In this document: positions 48,708 to 58,612 of the stretch, one piece after another | How the letters are laid out: each line of letters starts with the position of its first letter | How positions within the stretch are numbered: position 1 is the stretch's first letter | Assembly: GCF_018274325.1 (NCBI RefSeq) | Contig: NZ_JAGVRH010000001.1 | Coordinates: forward strand, 62,001 to 126,000 | Direction of reading: 5' to 3' | From: 'Fragaria x ananassa' phyllody phytoplasma | GTDB taxonomy: Bacteria; Bacillota_I; Bacilli_A; Acholeplasmatales; Acholeplasmataceae | Length of the DNA stretch: 64,000 bases | The notes under the pieces: generated by a model | Database searches by the model: none | What the model saw: the letters and a program-made list of their open reading frames with translations, nothing else | Told to the model about the DNA's origin: nothing | Program-made: the position numbers and the translations under genes

Positions 48708-50918
48708 GTGATCGCAGTTTTAGAAAAAGATCTTTTATATCAAGATTTAATGAAATTAATTAGGCAAAATATTTGTGATACTAACATTTTAAATAAAATT
48801 ACTCAAGCATATCTTTTTGCTCAAAAAAAGCATGCAGGGCAATTGCGTTTAACAGGTGAACCTTATTTTATTCACCTTTGTGCTGTTACTAAAATTTTAG
48901 CTCAATTAAACAGTGAATCAAATACTTTAATAGCTGGTTTACTTCATGATTTGTTAGAAGATACTCAAACTACTATGGAAGAATTAACTGATCTTTTTGG
49001 TCAAGATATTGCCTATTTAGTTTATCGCGCTACTAAGTTAACTAAAATTGCTTTTCACCAAAATAAAGGACAAACTGATAATCAACAAAATATGTTTTTA
49101 GCTATGGCTAAAGATATTCGTGTAGTTATTATTAAAATAGCTGATCGTTTGCATAATATGCAAACTTTAGGAATTATGCCACAAGAAAAGCAAAAACGGA
49201 TTGCCAAAGAGACTTTAGAAATTTATGCTCCCTTAACTCATCGTTTAGGTCTTTTTCAAATTAAATCACAATTAGAAGATTTGTCCTTAAGATATATCCT
49301 TCCTGAACAATACTATCGCATTTCTAATTTAATTAAATTAAAAAAAGAACAGCGTGAAAAATCAGTCATTAATATTATTCAAGATATTAAAAGTCTTTTT
49401 GATAAACATCAATTAAAAAAAGCTATTATCAAAGGTCGCATTAAAAATATTTACAGCATTTATAAAAAAATTAATCAAAGAAAAGTTCAATTTGAAGAAA
49501 TTTTTGATCTTTTAGCGATTCGTATTATTGTTCATAATGTCGATCTTTGTTATCAATCATTAGGGATTATTCATGGGTACTTTTCACCCTTGCCTTTAAG
49601 ATTTAAGGATTATATTGCCGTTCCCAAACCCAATCTTTATCAATCATTGCATACAACAGTCTTAACCAAAGATGGTTCTTTATTTGAAATTCAAATTCGT
49701 ACTAAAGAAATGGATGAAATAGCAGAAAAAGGAATTGCTGCGCACTGGGCTTACAAAGAAAATAAAATTTATTCTCAAAAAGATAAACAAATTGAAATTG
49801 CTAAAAAATTAAGATGGTACCAAGAACTGGTGAAAATAACTAATGAATCACAAAATCACCCCGAAGAAACCTCAAAAGATTTTGTTGACGCTATTAAAAA
49901 TGATATTTTAAGCGATAATGTTTATGTTTTCACTCCTAAACAAGAAGTTTTTGAACTGCCTAAAGGCTCTACTCCTGTTGATTTTGCCTTTCGTATTCAC
50001 TCTGAAGTTGGTAGCAAAATGATAGCAGCTATTGTTAATGGTCAAATTGTTCCCTTAGATTATCAACTTAAAAATGGGGATATTATTTCTATTAAAACTA
50101 ATAAAAATATTCTATCTATTAATAAAGACTGGTTGCGTATCGTAAAAACCACTCACGCTAAAAGAAAAATTAAAACTTTTTTAAAAAAAGACCAAAAAGA
50201 AGAAGATTTATTAGCCATTCAAAAGGGAAAAGAAATAATTGAAAAAGAAATGGCTTTGCATAAAATTGAGTTGTTTTTAGATCAAAATTTAATTCAAAAA
50301 CATTTCGAACGTTACAATATTAAAACTTTAAATGAATTTTATGAAGAAATTAGTAAAAAACAATTAAATATCAAAACAGTTATTAATAAATTATTATCTT
50401 TAAAAGGTCCTAATTTAAGCGAAATCCTTTTAAAAAAACAAATATTTAAATCGCAAAATAAATTAACTCACACAAATGAAACAGGGGTAATTATCGAAGG
50501 TCTTAAGAATCCTCAATTAAAATTAGCTAGTTGTTGTTCTCCTGTTTGGGGTGATGTTATTGCTGGCTTTTTAACCAAAGGACGCGGTATTGTCGTTCAT
50601 CGTGAAGAATGTCTTAATTTTAAACAATCAGAACCTACAAGAATGGTAATAGCTAGTTGGGGGAATACAGTAAATTTTAAATATTCGGTATGGATTAATT
50701 TAATAGCCACTACTAAAAATACTTTACTACAACAAGTGATTAATAAAGTGAATAGTTTAAAAATTAGTATTTTAGAATTTAATGTCATTAATAATCAAAA
50801 ATTAGAAACTATTGTGAAATTACGAGTTTTAGTAATCGATATTAAAGAATTAAATAATTTAATGGCCAATTTACATAAAATATCCAATATTTATCAAATT
50901 CAAAGAGGAAATCGTTAA
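48708..50918 (+). CDS. relA: Bifunctional (p)ppGpp synthetase/hydrolase (Rel/SpoT)
   Basis: A 736-aa RSH protein controlling the stringent alarmone. The HD hydrolase domain is intact (FIHLCAV, LLHDLLEDT, IKIADRLHNM). The synthetase domain keeps GRIKNIYSIYKKI, DLLAIRIIV, RFKDYIAVPKPNLYQSLHT and EIQIRTKEMDEIAEKGIAAH. TGS (VYVFTPKQEVFELPKGSTPV) and C-terminal zinc/ACT regions (LASCCSPVWGD and the last 80 residues) follow. Both activities look possible. Start GTG at 48708, seven bases after AGAAGGTGAT. Confidence 0.95.
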   Translation: MIAVLEKDLLYQDLMKLIRQNICDTNILNKITQAYLFAQKKHAGQLRLTGEPYFIHLCAVTKILAQLNSESNTLIAGLLHDLLEDTQTTMEELTDLFGQDIAYLVYRATKLTKIAFHQNKGQTDNQQNMFLAMAKDIRVVIIKIADRLHNMQTLGIMPQEKQKRIAKETLEIYAPLTHRLGLFQIKSQLEDLSLRYILPEQYYRISNLIKLKKEQREKSVINIIQDIKSLFDKHQLKKAIIKGRIKNIYSIYKKINQRKVQFEEIFDLLAIRIIVHNVDLCYQSLGIIHGYFSPLPLRFKDYIAVPKPNLYQSLHTTVLTKDGSLFEIQIRTKEMDEIAEKGIAAHWAYKENKIYSQKDKQIEIAKKLRWYQELVKITNESQNHPEETSKDFVDAIKNDILSDNVYVFTPKQEVFELPKGSTPVDFAFRIHSEVGSKMIAAIVNGQIVPLDYQLKNGDIISIKTNKNILSINKDWLRIVKTTHAKRKIKTFLKKDQKEEDLLAIQKGKEIIEKEMALHKIELFLDQNLIQKHFERYNIKTLNEFYEEISKKQLNIKTVINKLLSLKGPNLSEILLKKQIFKSQNKLTHTNETGVIIEGLKNPQLKLASCCSPVWGDVIAGFLTKGRGIVVHREECLNFKQSEPTRMVIASWGNTVNFKYSVWINLIATTKNTLLQQVINKVNSLKISILEFNVINNQKLETIVKLRVLVIDIKELNNLMANLHKISNIYQIQRGNR

Positions 50919-51002
50919 AATTTCTTGTTTTTCAAAGTGATAACAATGACTCACATATATTTTATTATTAATTATTTAGGAGAAGAGAGAAAAAATAAAA
51001 TT

Positions 51003-51119
51003 ATGAATTTAATAATATTTGGGATTAATTGTTTTTTTGTTTTAGCTATTGGAGAAACTATTTATGGTCAAGCATCTTTTATTAAAAAACTTAAAAAAGA
51101 AAAGAAAAAAATTCAATAA
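51003..51119 (+). CDS. Small membrane protein, 38 aa
   Basis: ATG with AGGAGAAGAG ahead. MNLIIFGINCFFVLAIGETI is a membrane helix and the tail KKLKKEKKKIQ is strongly basic. The frame stays open upstream but without a better start. Short, so existence is uncertain; function unknown. Confidence 0.4.
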   Translation: MNLIIFGINCFFVLAIGETIYGQASFIKKLKKEKKKIQ

Positions 51120-51189
51120 TAATCCAGAAAAGAAAAAAAGAGAAAATAGAATTAACAATACAAATTAATAAAAACCTTTATTGGATAAC
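51120..51189. other. Short gap
   Basis: Non-coding A+T-rich sequence between the small membrane protein and the sigma-factor relic. Confidence 0.3.
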
Positions 51190-51660
51190 AACATTGAATT
51201 CGTTTTTATTTAATTTGGTTTTTAATTTTTTAAGCAATTAATTCATGGTTTACTTGTTTTAGCCACAATTAATAAGGATTAGGAATTTGATAATGCCAAA
51301 CGTGTTTTTCTTCTTGAAAAGAAGTGTTATTGGTTTTATGATTTTTTTGAGGGATTGAAGGGGAGTGGCTTTTTATTATCAGTTCTCTGATTTTAAAATT
51401 GATTTTTGGAGTTGCGTAAGTAATAAAGTCATAACCTAAATCTTGGTAATTATTGAGGGCTTTGATTAATCCTAAGATTCTTTCTTGGTATAAATCCTCT
51501 CCTAATTAATAAACGCGGATAATATTTAAATCTGTTTACTATCTTATTTACTAACGATAAATGTAAATCGATTAATTGATTACGAATTTCTAAATTCTTT
51601 TTATTTTTTAAAAATTCTTTAAATAATTCTTGTCTTAATATTTTATTCCTTTCAAAAAAT
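51190..51660 (-). pseudogene. rpoF: PMU-type sigma factor, broken
   Basis: The minus strand reads RNKILRQELFKEFLKNKKNL, NQLIDLHLSLVNKIVNRFKY (sigma region 2.1), a frame change, EDLYQERILGLIKALNNYQD (region 2.2, normally EDLxQEGxxGLIKA) and GYDFITYATPKINFKIRELI (region 2.3-2.4, normally FSTYA). Then SPSIPQKNHKTN and a stop. Region 4 is missing. Sigma factors of this FliA/RpoF-like group are carried by PMUs; this one is a relic. Confidence 0.75.
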
Positions 51661-51705
51661 ATTTTTTGAAAAGATATGAAAATTATTTTAGTCTTTGAAA
51701 AGAAA

Positions 51706-51734
51706 AAAGACTAATGACTTAATCATTAGTCTTA
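51706..51734. terminator. Perfect 11-bp hairpin
   Basis: AAGACTAATGA pairs with TCATTAGTCTT around CTTAA. A-rich to the left and T-rich to the right, so it could terminate either strand. Followed at 51757 by the element-end motif also seen near 4031. Confidence 0.6.
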
Positions 51735-51869
51735 AAGAATTTTTAAAAAATAAAAAATGTCTAAACTTTTGGAACACCGTAATTAACTTCATTTTTTATA
51801 AAATACGCAATTTAGATGGCGATTATGAAGCTAATAATATGCATTATCTTTGTTAAACTTTATAAATTT

Positions 51870-52673
51870 TTATTTTAAACCGGAATTAATTATTTGTTGA
51901 ACATTAACAACTAATTCTGGCATTTTTTGTTCTTGATACCTCCTATATTCCAAAGGTGAATGAATAATGACTTCTATTGTTTTTTGTTGCCACCAAAAGT
52001 AATTTTTAATGCGACTAGCTCCTTTAATAGTAACAGGAACAATGTCTGCTTGACTTTTAAAAGCAATTTTAAAAGCTCCCCCTAACAAAGGAACTGCTTG
52101 TTCGTTATTGCGATCTTTAATTCCTCCTTCAGGAAAAATTACCATAGCCAAACCAGTTTTGATTTTAGAAACTGCTTGAAACAAATTAGAAGCTGTTTTT
52201 CTAATGTCACTTCTTACAATCACCATACAATCAGAGGCATAAAAAGCTAATTTTAAAAATAGCTGACTTCCTAAAAAAGAACGAAATTTATCTTTGGGGG
52301 AAAATGCAACTGTTCTTGGTGCAAGAGCACTTGCAATGACAAAAGGATCTATATGTGATTTATGATTAGCATAAATAACAATATTTTTGTCTAAAGGAAG
52401 TAAATGAAAGTTTTTAACAATTATTTTAATTCTTAAAAAACATTTGATAAAGTTAGAAATACTTGTAATGATAAAACCTTTAAAACGATGATTAGGGGGC
52501 AAAAAAGACATCAAAACAAGGGATAATAATAAAACTAAAAAAATCACTAAAAAAGATAACAAAAAAGCTAAAAGTAAATAACAAGGAAAGAAATAAAAAG
52601 AGTTTAACCAAAGAATTTTAAAAAGGGAAAAAGTGGCTAAAGGCCAAATAATTATAAATATTAAAATAAACAT
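51870..52673 (-). CDS. plsC: 1-acyl-sn-glycerol-3-phosphate acyltransferase
   Basis: A 267-aa membrane enzyme that adds the second acyl chain to make phosphatidic acid. Two N-terminal helices (residues 1-60), then the H-x4-D motif in YANHKSHIDPFVI, PKDKFRS, the substrate motif VIFPEGGIKDR and VPVTIKGA. I start at the ATG at 52673, with AAAGGAAAG upstream; an in-frame extension of 28 codons overlaps folA and reads like antiparallel filler. Probably the last gene of a thyA-folA-plsC operon. Confidence 0.92.
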   Translation of the reverse strand: MFILIFIIIWPLATFSLFKILWLNSFYFFPCYLLLAFLLSFLVIFLVLLLSLVLMSFLPPNHRFKGFIITSISNFIKCFLRIKIIVKNFHLLPLDKNIVIYANHKSHIDPFVIASALAPRTVAFSPKDKFRSFLGSQLFLKLAFYASDCMVIVRSDIRKTASNLFQAVSKIKTGLAMVIFPEGGIKDRNNEQAVPLLGGAFKIAFKSQADIVPVTIKGASRIKNYFWWQQKTIEVIIHSPLEYRRYQEQKMPELVVNVQQIINSGLK

Positions 52674-52678
52674 GATGG

Positions 52679-53167
52679 TTATTTCTTTCCTTTTTGATAA
52701 GTTGCAAAAATTAATTGTGGTTGGATCACTTTTGTAACCAATTGGAATTGTTGCCAATTGATAGGAGGAAAATAAACATTGCCTTGATGTCTTTCAAGAA
52801 TGTGAGTAATATATAAAATATCGACATAAGGTATGGCTTGTTGATAAATTTTTCCACCGCCAATAACAAAAAGATTAGCGGTTGTTTGATTAACAAATTT
52901 TTTCCAAAATATGGATAAATCATTAACTACTTCACTATCTGGTAATTGTAAATCCTTGTTAAAAGAGGCAACATAAGTTTTATTAAAATTAAAAGGTTTA
53001 GTTTTAAAATATTGTTTTAAAGATTTATAAGTTTCATACCCCATTAAAACATTTTGATTAACCGTCATTTGTTTAAAATAACAAAGGTCTTGTGGATAAT
53101 GCCAAGGTAATTGGTTATCCTTTCCTATTAAATTATTACTATCCAAAGCTGTAATTAAATAAATCAT
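52679..53167 (-). CDS. folA: Dihydrofolate reductase
   Basis: A 162-aa enzyme reducing dihydrofolate to tetrahydrofolate with [25 protein letters not shown] then [15 protein letters not shown] is the typical N-terminus with the catalytic acid in position D; NADPH contacts at [13 protein letters not shown]. It overlaps the thyA stop by four bases and recycles the dihydrofolate that ThyA makes. Confidence 0.95.
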   Translation of the reverse strand: MIYLITALDSNNLIGKDNQLPWHYPQDLCYFKQMTVNQNVLMGYETYKSLKQYFKTKPFNFNKTYVASFNKDLQLPDSEVVNDLSIFWKKFVNQTTANLFVIGGGKIYQQAIPYVDILYITHILERHQGNVYFPPINWQQFQLVTKVIQPQLIFATYQKGKK

Positions 53168-54030
53168 ATAGCAATATCTCCTTTCAAAATCTCATCACAA
53201 ATATAATTTTTTAAAGTAAAATCACTAAATTGAAATTGATGAATATCTGCTACATTAGGATTTAAAATCATTTGAGGGAGTTTTTTAGGAACTCTTTTAA
53301 TTTGGGTTGCTATTTGTTGTAAATGATTATTGTAAATGTGTGCATCACCTAAAGTGTGAATAAATTCATAAGGTTGTAAATTAGTGACTTGAGCAACCAT
53401 CATGAGTAACAAAGAATAAGATGCAATATTGAAAGGAACTCCTAAAAAGACATCACCACTTCTTTGGTAAAGTTGTAAAGAAATTTTACCTTGATTAACA
53501 TAAAATTGGATTAACACATGACAAGGAGGCAAATCCATATGTTTTAATTCATTAGGATTCCAAGAATTAAGTATTAAGCGCCTGGAATTAGGATTTTGTT
53601 TAATTTCAGAAATTAAAAAATTAATTTGATCAAAACCATTAAAGTCACGCCATTGTTTACCATAAACAGGTCCTAAATTGCCGTATAAAGCTGCAAAAGT
53701 GGGATTGTTTTTGATTTTTTGGATAAACCCTTCTATAGTTTCATTTTGGAAATCAGATGACTTTTTATATTTTTGATAAGGCCATTCATTCCAAATATTA
53801 ACATTATTTTTAACTAAATAAGAAATGTTGGTGTCTCCTTTTAAAAACCATAAAAGTTCATAAATAATGGCTTTTAAATACATTTTTTTAGTAGTTAATA
53901 AAGGGAAACCATATTGCAAATTAAAACGCATTTGATGACCAAAAATACTTTTAGTCCCTGTTTTGGTACGATCATCTTTATCAATAGATTGCTTTAAAAT
54001 TAAACGACATAAATCTAAATAATTAGTCAT
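53164..54030 (-). CDS. thyA: Thymidylate synthase
   Basis: A 288-aa enzyme methylating dUMP to dTMP with methylene-tetrahydrofolate. [19 protein letters not shown], the catalytic Cys in [32 protein letters not shown] and [12 protein letters not shown] are intact. The length matches the shorter ThyA class with an insertion at about 85-115. First gene of the thyA-folA-plsC cluster. Confidence 0.96.
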   Translation of the reverse strand: MTNYLDLCRLILKQSIDKDDRTKTGTKSIFGHQMRFNLQYGFPLLTTKKMYLKAIIYELLWFLKGDTNISYLVKNNVNIWNEWPYQKYKKSSDFQNETIEGFIQKIKNNPTFAALYGNLGPVYGKQWRDFNGFDQINFLISEIKQNPNSRRLILNSWNPNELKHMDLPPCHVLIQFYVNQGKISLQLYQRSGDVFLGVPFNIASYSLLLMMVAQVTNLQPYEFIHTLGDAHIYNNHLQQIATQIKRVPKKLPQMILNPNVADIHQFQFSDFTLKNYICDEILKGDIAI

Positions 54031-54089
54031 ATCTTATTTCACTTCCTATTTTTTGATTATTAATTCTTTTTTTAATTTAATATTTAGCT

Positions 54090-55475
54090 AAAAGATAGAA
54101 AACTTCAGTATAAATAGTTGTTAGTTTAATCAAATTATCAATTGATATAAATTCATCTTTTTGATTAGTTAAAAAAATGGTTCGCTTATAAAATGAAGTT
54201 CAAAAGCTACTAAATTAGGGAGATATCTAGCAAAGATTCCGCTATCAATACATAAAAAAAGTTTAGAAACCAAATCATGAGTATATTTTTGATATAATTA
54301 TATTAAATTTTTAATAAAATTACTTTAAGGGTTGGTATATAAAAATAGTTGGCTAAAATAAAATGTACAAGTAAAATTATTTTGGGATGTTAATTGCTTT
54401 AGTTTCTTTCAAATTATTTCATATTTAATCCCCCGTGGATATCTTAAATTTAGTAAAAAATGAACTTAATTATATTCATAATTAAGTATACCTGAAAAAC
54501 AAACCATTTTTCCTGTTTCTATATTACAACAACGAATCGCCAATTTTTGTGATTTGGTATCATCTACTAAATAATGATTAAAAATGCAGTTGAATAATTA
54601 TTAATTTCTAAAGAATTTAAAATTTTTATCCATTGATAAAGTGGATTTATTCCTTGTTCAAGAGTTAAACCATGTTCAGTTACACCTAAAAAAAATCTAT
54701 TTGTATTTTGGTTTATTACAAATGTGTGTTAAAGTGGCTTTAATAGGATTTTGAGCTAAAAAACATTAAATAAAAATTCATATTTCTGATCAAAAGTTAA
54801 AATAGCTTGAGCAAATTCAGGAACGACATTAGAAAAGCTGCTGGTTTTTAATACTAATAATTTTGGGATCTTTGAAGATTCGTTTTAGACTAAAAATACA
54901 AATACCTTTTTCAAAATAAACAACAGGGAAAGTGTTATCAGAAACAAAACCACAAACAAGTAATTGGTAAAATTTTTGAAAATAATGATTCATACAACTT
55001 CATTCAGTTTCTTCATCTAATCCTAAAATTAATTTAATTCTTTTTTTATAACGTTAAGTTTAATTCTTTTAAAATGTTTAAAACCCAAAAAGTAGCAATA
55101 GTAGGTCTTTTATCATCTTTGCCCCCCCTACCATAAATTTATTTTATAAAATTTGCCCTTCATAAAGAAGATAATGCCAATTAGCGCCAGCAAGAATAAC
55201 ATCTAAATGGTTAATAACTTCTATCTACTCTTTTTTTGCTATACTCAATATTTACTTCATATTCATCAACATTAACTACTTCAAACCCATTTTGTTTTCC
55301 TGAATCTAACATATATTTTAAAGCTTAATAGTTTCTTTCGTCAAAAAGAGCTTCCTTTCTGTGGAGATCGAAAATATTTATTTTACTATTAATTTATAAT
55401 AAATTTTTCAAAGATTTAATTAAAACTTCTTTTCTTTTAAAAACCTCTTTAGTAAAATTCATGCAATTATCGTTG
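54090..55475 (-). pseudogene. pepV: PepV-type M20 dipeptidase, decayed
   Basis: Minus-strand scraps in order: NGFEVVNVDEYEVNIEYSKK, EVINHLDVILAGANWHYLLY (metal-binding H-L-D-V), RYKKRIKLILGLDEETE (catalytic Glu region), SCMNHYFQKF, FPVVYFEKGICIFS, and at the end DSGIFARYLPNLVAFELHF and DEFISIDN. Multiple stops and frameshifts. In intact form it would split imported dipeptides; pepA remains in the genome. Confidence 0.8.
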
Positions 55476-56054
55476 AAATCTCTTTTTTGATTTTATTGTT
55501 TTTTTATTATTCTTTTATTTGAATTTTTAAATTAGATAGTTCATCATTTTAATAATTATATTTGTTATTTACGATATGTTGTTAATTAGTATTTTATTGC
55601 TTTGAATTACCAATATCAAGATATTTATTAAACAAAAAAAATTAAAATAAGTTATTTTTTTGTTTATCTACACCAATGAAACTAAATTATTATTTTAATT
55701 ACAAATACAAATTAAGGTAATAAATTAAATAAAACAAAAATACAATATATTGAATTATATATCTTATATTTTTTTATTTTAAGAATTTGGTGATTAATGA
55801 TTGTGATGTTTTGAAAATTATTTTTATTTTTCAAACACCATATCTAAATTTTAACATTAAAAAAAACAAAAAATAAATTAATTTATAAAAATATTTCAAA
55901 AAAAGTATTTATTTTTCATTTTGGTTAAGTTATAATATTATTGGATTTTAAAAGCATTATAAATGGTAGAAAGACATTAAATAAAAATTGTTTTTAAATT
56001 CTAAAACGATTTTAAGCTTGCTAATGGCTTAAGATATTAGAAAGTTATATATTA
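55476..56054. other. Long intergenic region
   Basis: About 580 bases without a gene. TATAAT at 55931-55936 (GTTATAATATTATTGG) is a likely -10 for the gene at 56055, about 120 bases upstream; no clear -35. There is no strong ribosome site before the ATG at 56055 (AGAAAG at about 56039). Confidence 0.5.
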
Positions 56055-57299
56055 ATGAAATCATTGAATAATAATAATTTTAAAAAATTCCAAAATTTCA
56101 AAAAAGGTGGGCAATTTTTTTTAAGCATTTTATTGCTGTTTTTACTATTTGCCATAAATTCTCATTTTCTTTCAGTTTCCGCAAATGAGCAAGAAAAAGA
56201 ATTATTTGATATTGGTTCTATTAAACCTAATTTAGGGGTTTTTGAAGATATACCAACTGTAAAAGATATCTGTGAAAGAATTAATGAATTAAACCAAGAA
56301 TTATTTCTTTATACAAAAAATTATTTAAAAGATTCTGAAATATCATTTAAAATACTAAATGATACATCTTTAGATTATGAATGTGAAGGTTTAATTACAG
56401 TACAAGAAAATGCTACAAAATTAAAAGGTCAAATAAAAATTTATTTTAAAGTTAAACAAGATTTAAATAATGTAATTCAAAATACAGATTTAGGAGAGAT
56501 TCAATTAACCAAAGTTAACACAAAAGAATCATTCCAAGAAGTGTTTCCAAAAGCAATTATTGAAAAAAATCCAAATTTAAATTTATCAGATATTGACGAA
56601 CTAATTTTTGAAACAAATACTCATAAATCAGGTTCAAACATGATTACTGTTAAAGCTCCTTCTACATCATTGAAATATAAAGGAAAAATCAAATTAAATG
56701 TTATCATCAAAAAATTAAAACATCAATTATTGGAAACAATAAAAGAAGAATATAAATTAGAAAATAACTCCCAAATAAATCATACAAAATTTTATAAAAA
56801 ACTTGAACAAGAAATAAGCAAAGAACTAAAAAAAGATCCTAATATCGAATCAGCTTTAAAAAAAGCTAAAGAACAGACAGAAAAAGAATTACAAAAAATT
56901 TTAATAAATTCTAAAAATAAGCAACCAGATAATGAAAATAAAAAAGATGTTAACACAGAAGACGAGACAGACAAAAAATTACAAAAAAACTTATTAAATT
57001 CGGAAAATGATAAAGTTATTGAAATAAATTATAAAGATGAAGATACATCCCTTAATATAGAAGAAAAGACAGAAAATTCGGAAAATAATAAAACTATTAA
57101 CATAAGTGCCCCAAATACAAACACAGAACCTAAAGAAATAGTAAAATTAAATTCTAAAGTTGCTAATCATCAATTTAAATCATTTTGGAAAGAAAATAAT
57201 TATTTAATTTATATTATAATTACTAGCATTGCTATTGTTTTATTAATTGTATTAGTGATTTTTTTATCATCTTTTAAAAAAAGAAATAATTTAAAGTAA
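56055..57299 (+). CDS. Surface protein with spiralin-like domain, 414 aa
   Basis: Residues 1-44 form a signal peptide (GGQFFLSILLLFLLFAINSH, cut after VSA). A segment at about 100-145 (SFKILNDTSLDYECEG ... KLKGQIKIYFKVK) and a complete one at about 147-230 (LNNVIQNTDLGEIQL, AIIEKNPNLNLSDIDEL, MITVKAPSTSLKYKGKIKLN) look like two copies of the spiralin/mollicute-lipoprotein repeat domain. A charged, Lys/Glu/Asn-rich stalk (240-370) holds an imperfect repeat (TEKELQKILINS, TDKKLQKNLLNS). Residues about 383-405 are the anchor (YLIYIIITSIAIVLLIVLVI) with a basic tail. It is thus cell-surface exposed. Function unknown; a host or vector-facing role is likely. Confidence 0.8.
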   Translation: MKSLNNNNFKKFQNFKKGGQFFLSILLLFLLFAINSHFLSVSANEQEKELFDIGSIKPNLGVFEDIPTVKDICERINELNQELFLYTKNYLKDSEISFKILNDTSLDYECEGLITVQENATKLKGQIKIYFKVKQDLNNVIQNTDLGEIQLTKVNTKESFQEVFPKAIIEKNPNLNLSDIDELIFETNTHKSGSNMITVKAPSTSLKYKGKIKLNVIIKKLKHQLLETIKEEYKLENNSQINHTKFYKKLEQEISKELKKDPNIESALKKAKEQTEKELQKILINSKNKQPDNENKKDVNTEDETDKKLQKNLLNSENDKVIEINYKDEDTSLNIEEKTENSENNKTINISAPNTNTEPKEIVKLNSKVANHQFKSFWKENNYLIYIIITSIAIVLLIVLVIFLSSFKKRNNLK

Positions 57300-57315
57300 T
57301 TGAAAATGTTGAAAT

Positions 57316-57341
57316 AGAGATTAACTAATCTCTTTTTTTCT
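57316..57341 (+). terminator. Terminator of the 414-aa protein gene
   Basis: AGAGATTA/TAATCTCT stem with a two-base loop and a run of T. Confidence 0.75.
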
Positions 57342-57442
57342 TTTTGTAAATTATGCGTAATTCATAATTAATCAAAAAAAATTTTAAAATAAATCTTAAA
57401 AAATAGTTAAAAAAAAAGAAATGGAAGGCAAATAATAAAAAA

Positions 57443-58531
57443 GTGCAAGTGCCATCCTTGAAAAAAAAAATCTATCATATAAAAATATTCTTTTTTACTA
57501 TGTTAATAATTATCTTTGTTTTGCTTGTGTTTCTGCAAAATAATTTATTTCCTCAAAAATTATCTTTATCATTACCAAATGTTAATTATAATAATTTGAG
57601 TGATAATTTTCATAATATATCTCAATTTAAAACCCAATCCCCTATTTTAAAATATAAACAATATCATAAAAATCAAAATTTGTTAAAAATAAAAACAAGA
57701 TCAAAGCGTAATAAAAAAGAGATTAAAAAAATAAAATTTTTCAAACCTGTAAAATCTAAAAATTATATTTCCAAAAGTAAAATCGAATTATTAAATACAT
57801 ATTATGACAAAAACAAGCCTAAATTATTAAGTATTTGTCAACAATTCTCGCCACAATTAGAATCTCAAATTCAAGATATGAATGTTTGGAATATATATTT
57901 AGGTTCTGAAAGTCAAGATAGCAAAGCATTGGAATGGTTAAAAAATAAATTCATTAACCGACATTTTGTCAAAAATTTTAGATATGGTATATACAATGAT
58001 CAAATATATCAATCTTATGTTTGTTTTAATTCTCTCTTAGAAAATCCTTTACCTGAAAAGCTTTTATTAATTTATTTTGATGAAGGAACTAGAAAAAATA
58101 CTAGCAATTGCTATTCTTTAGAAGCTTTAAAAAATTTAGGGAATGGTGCTAAAAACATGTATATTTTTTGGAAAGATGAAATCCCTATTTCTTTAAGTGA
58201 AGCTAATTTTTTGGAAAAAAATTTTTATACTGATATCGTTTATGAAAAAGTCGCTGATTACAATGGACCTTCTTATGTTAATATTGAAAGTATTCTTTTA
58301 AAAAAATTAGATAATAATGAAATTGTTGCTAAATTTCCTATTAAATGTCAAATTAAAGCTCCTTTTTCATTATATAATTATGATTTACAACTTCGTTTTC
58401 CTTATTATAAATACAAATCTCAAGGTTTTTTTTGGAAGACTCGTAAAATTCAAAAACTTCGTAAAGTTGATTTATATGCTATGCAAACAGGTGAAAAAAG
58501 AACTCTTTATTATAATAAAGATAAAAAATAA
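57443..58531 (+). CDS. Membrane-anchored or secreted protein, 362 aa, unknown
   Basis: Starts at a GTG (57443, or 57449) after GGAAGG. An N-terminal helix (IFFFTMLIIIFVLLVFLQNN, about 14-33) is followed by a basic linker (KIKTRSKRNKKEIKKIKFFK) and a globular part of about 240 residues (LLSICQQFSPQLESQIQDMN, NVWNIYLGSESQDSKALEWL, PLPEKLLLIYFDEG, YNGPSYVNIESILLKKLD). No family recognised. The topology suggests a domain outside the membrane. A strong terminator follows at 58533. Confidence 0.65.
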   Translation: MQVPSLKKKIYHIKIFFFTMLIIIFVLLVFLQNNLFPQKLSLSLPNVNYNNLSDNFHNISQFKTQSPILKYKQYHKNQNLLKIKTRSKRNKKEIKKIKFFKPVKSKNYISKSKIELLNTYYDKNKPKLLSICQQFSPQLESQIQDMNVWNIYLGSESQDSKALEWLKNKFINRHFVKNFRYGIYNDQIYQSYVCFNSLLENPLPEKLLLIYFDEGTRKNTSNCYSLEALKNLGNGAKNMYIFWKDEIPISLSEANFLEKNFYTDIVYEKVADYNGPSYVNIESILLKKLDNNEIVAKFPIKCQIKAPFSLYNYDLQLRFPYYKYKSQGFFWKTRKIQKLRKVDLYAMQTGEKRTLYYNKDKK

Positions 58532-58532
58532 T

Positions 58533-58571
58533 AAAACAGTAGATTTATTCATTTAAATCTACTGTTTTTTT
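58533..58571. terminator. Strong bidirectional terminator
   Basis: AAAACAGTAGATTTA pairs with TAAATCTACTGTTTT; T-rich on the plus side and also, as A-run, on the minus side. It serves the gene at 57443 and the convergent pyk. Confidence 0.8.
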
Positions 58572-58612
58572 GATATATTAAGGGTATTTTTGTTTTTTAG
58601 TTTTTTTAGTTT

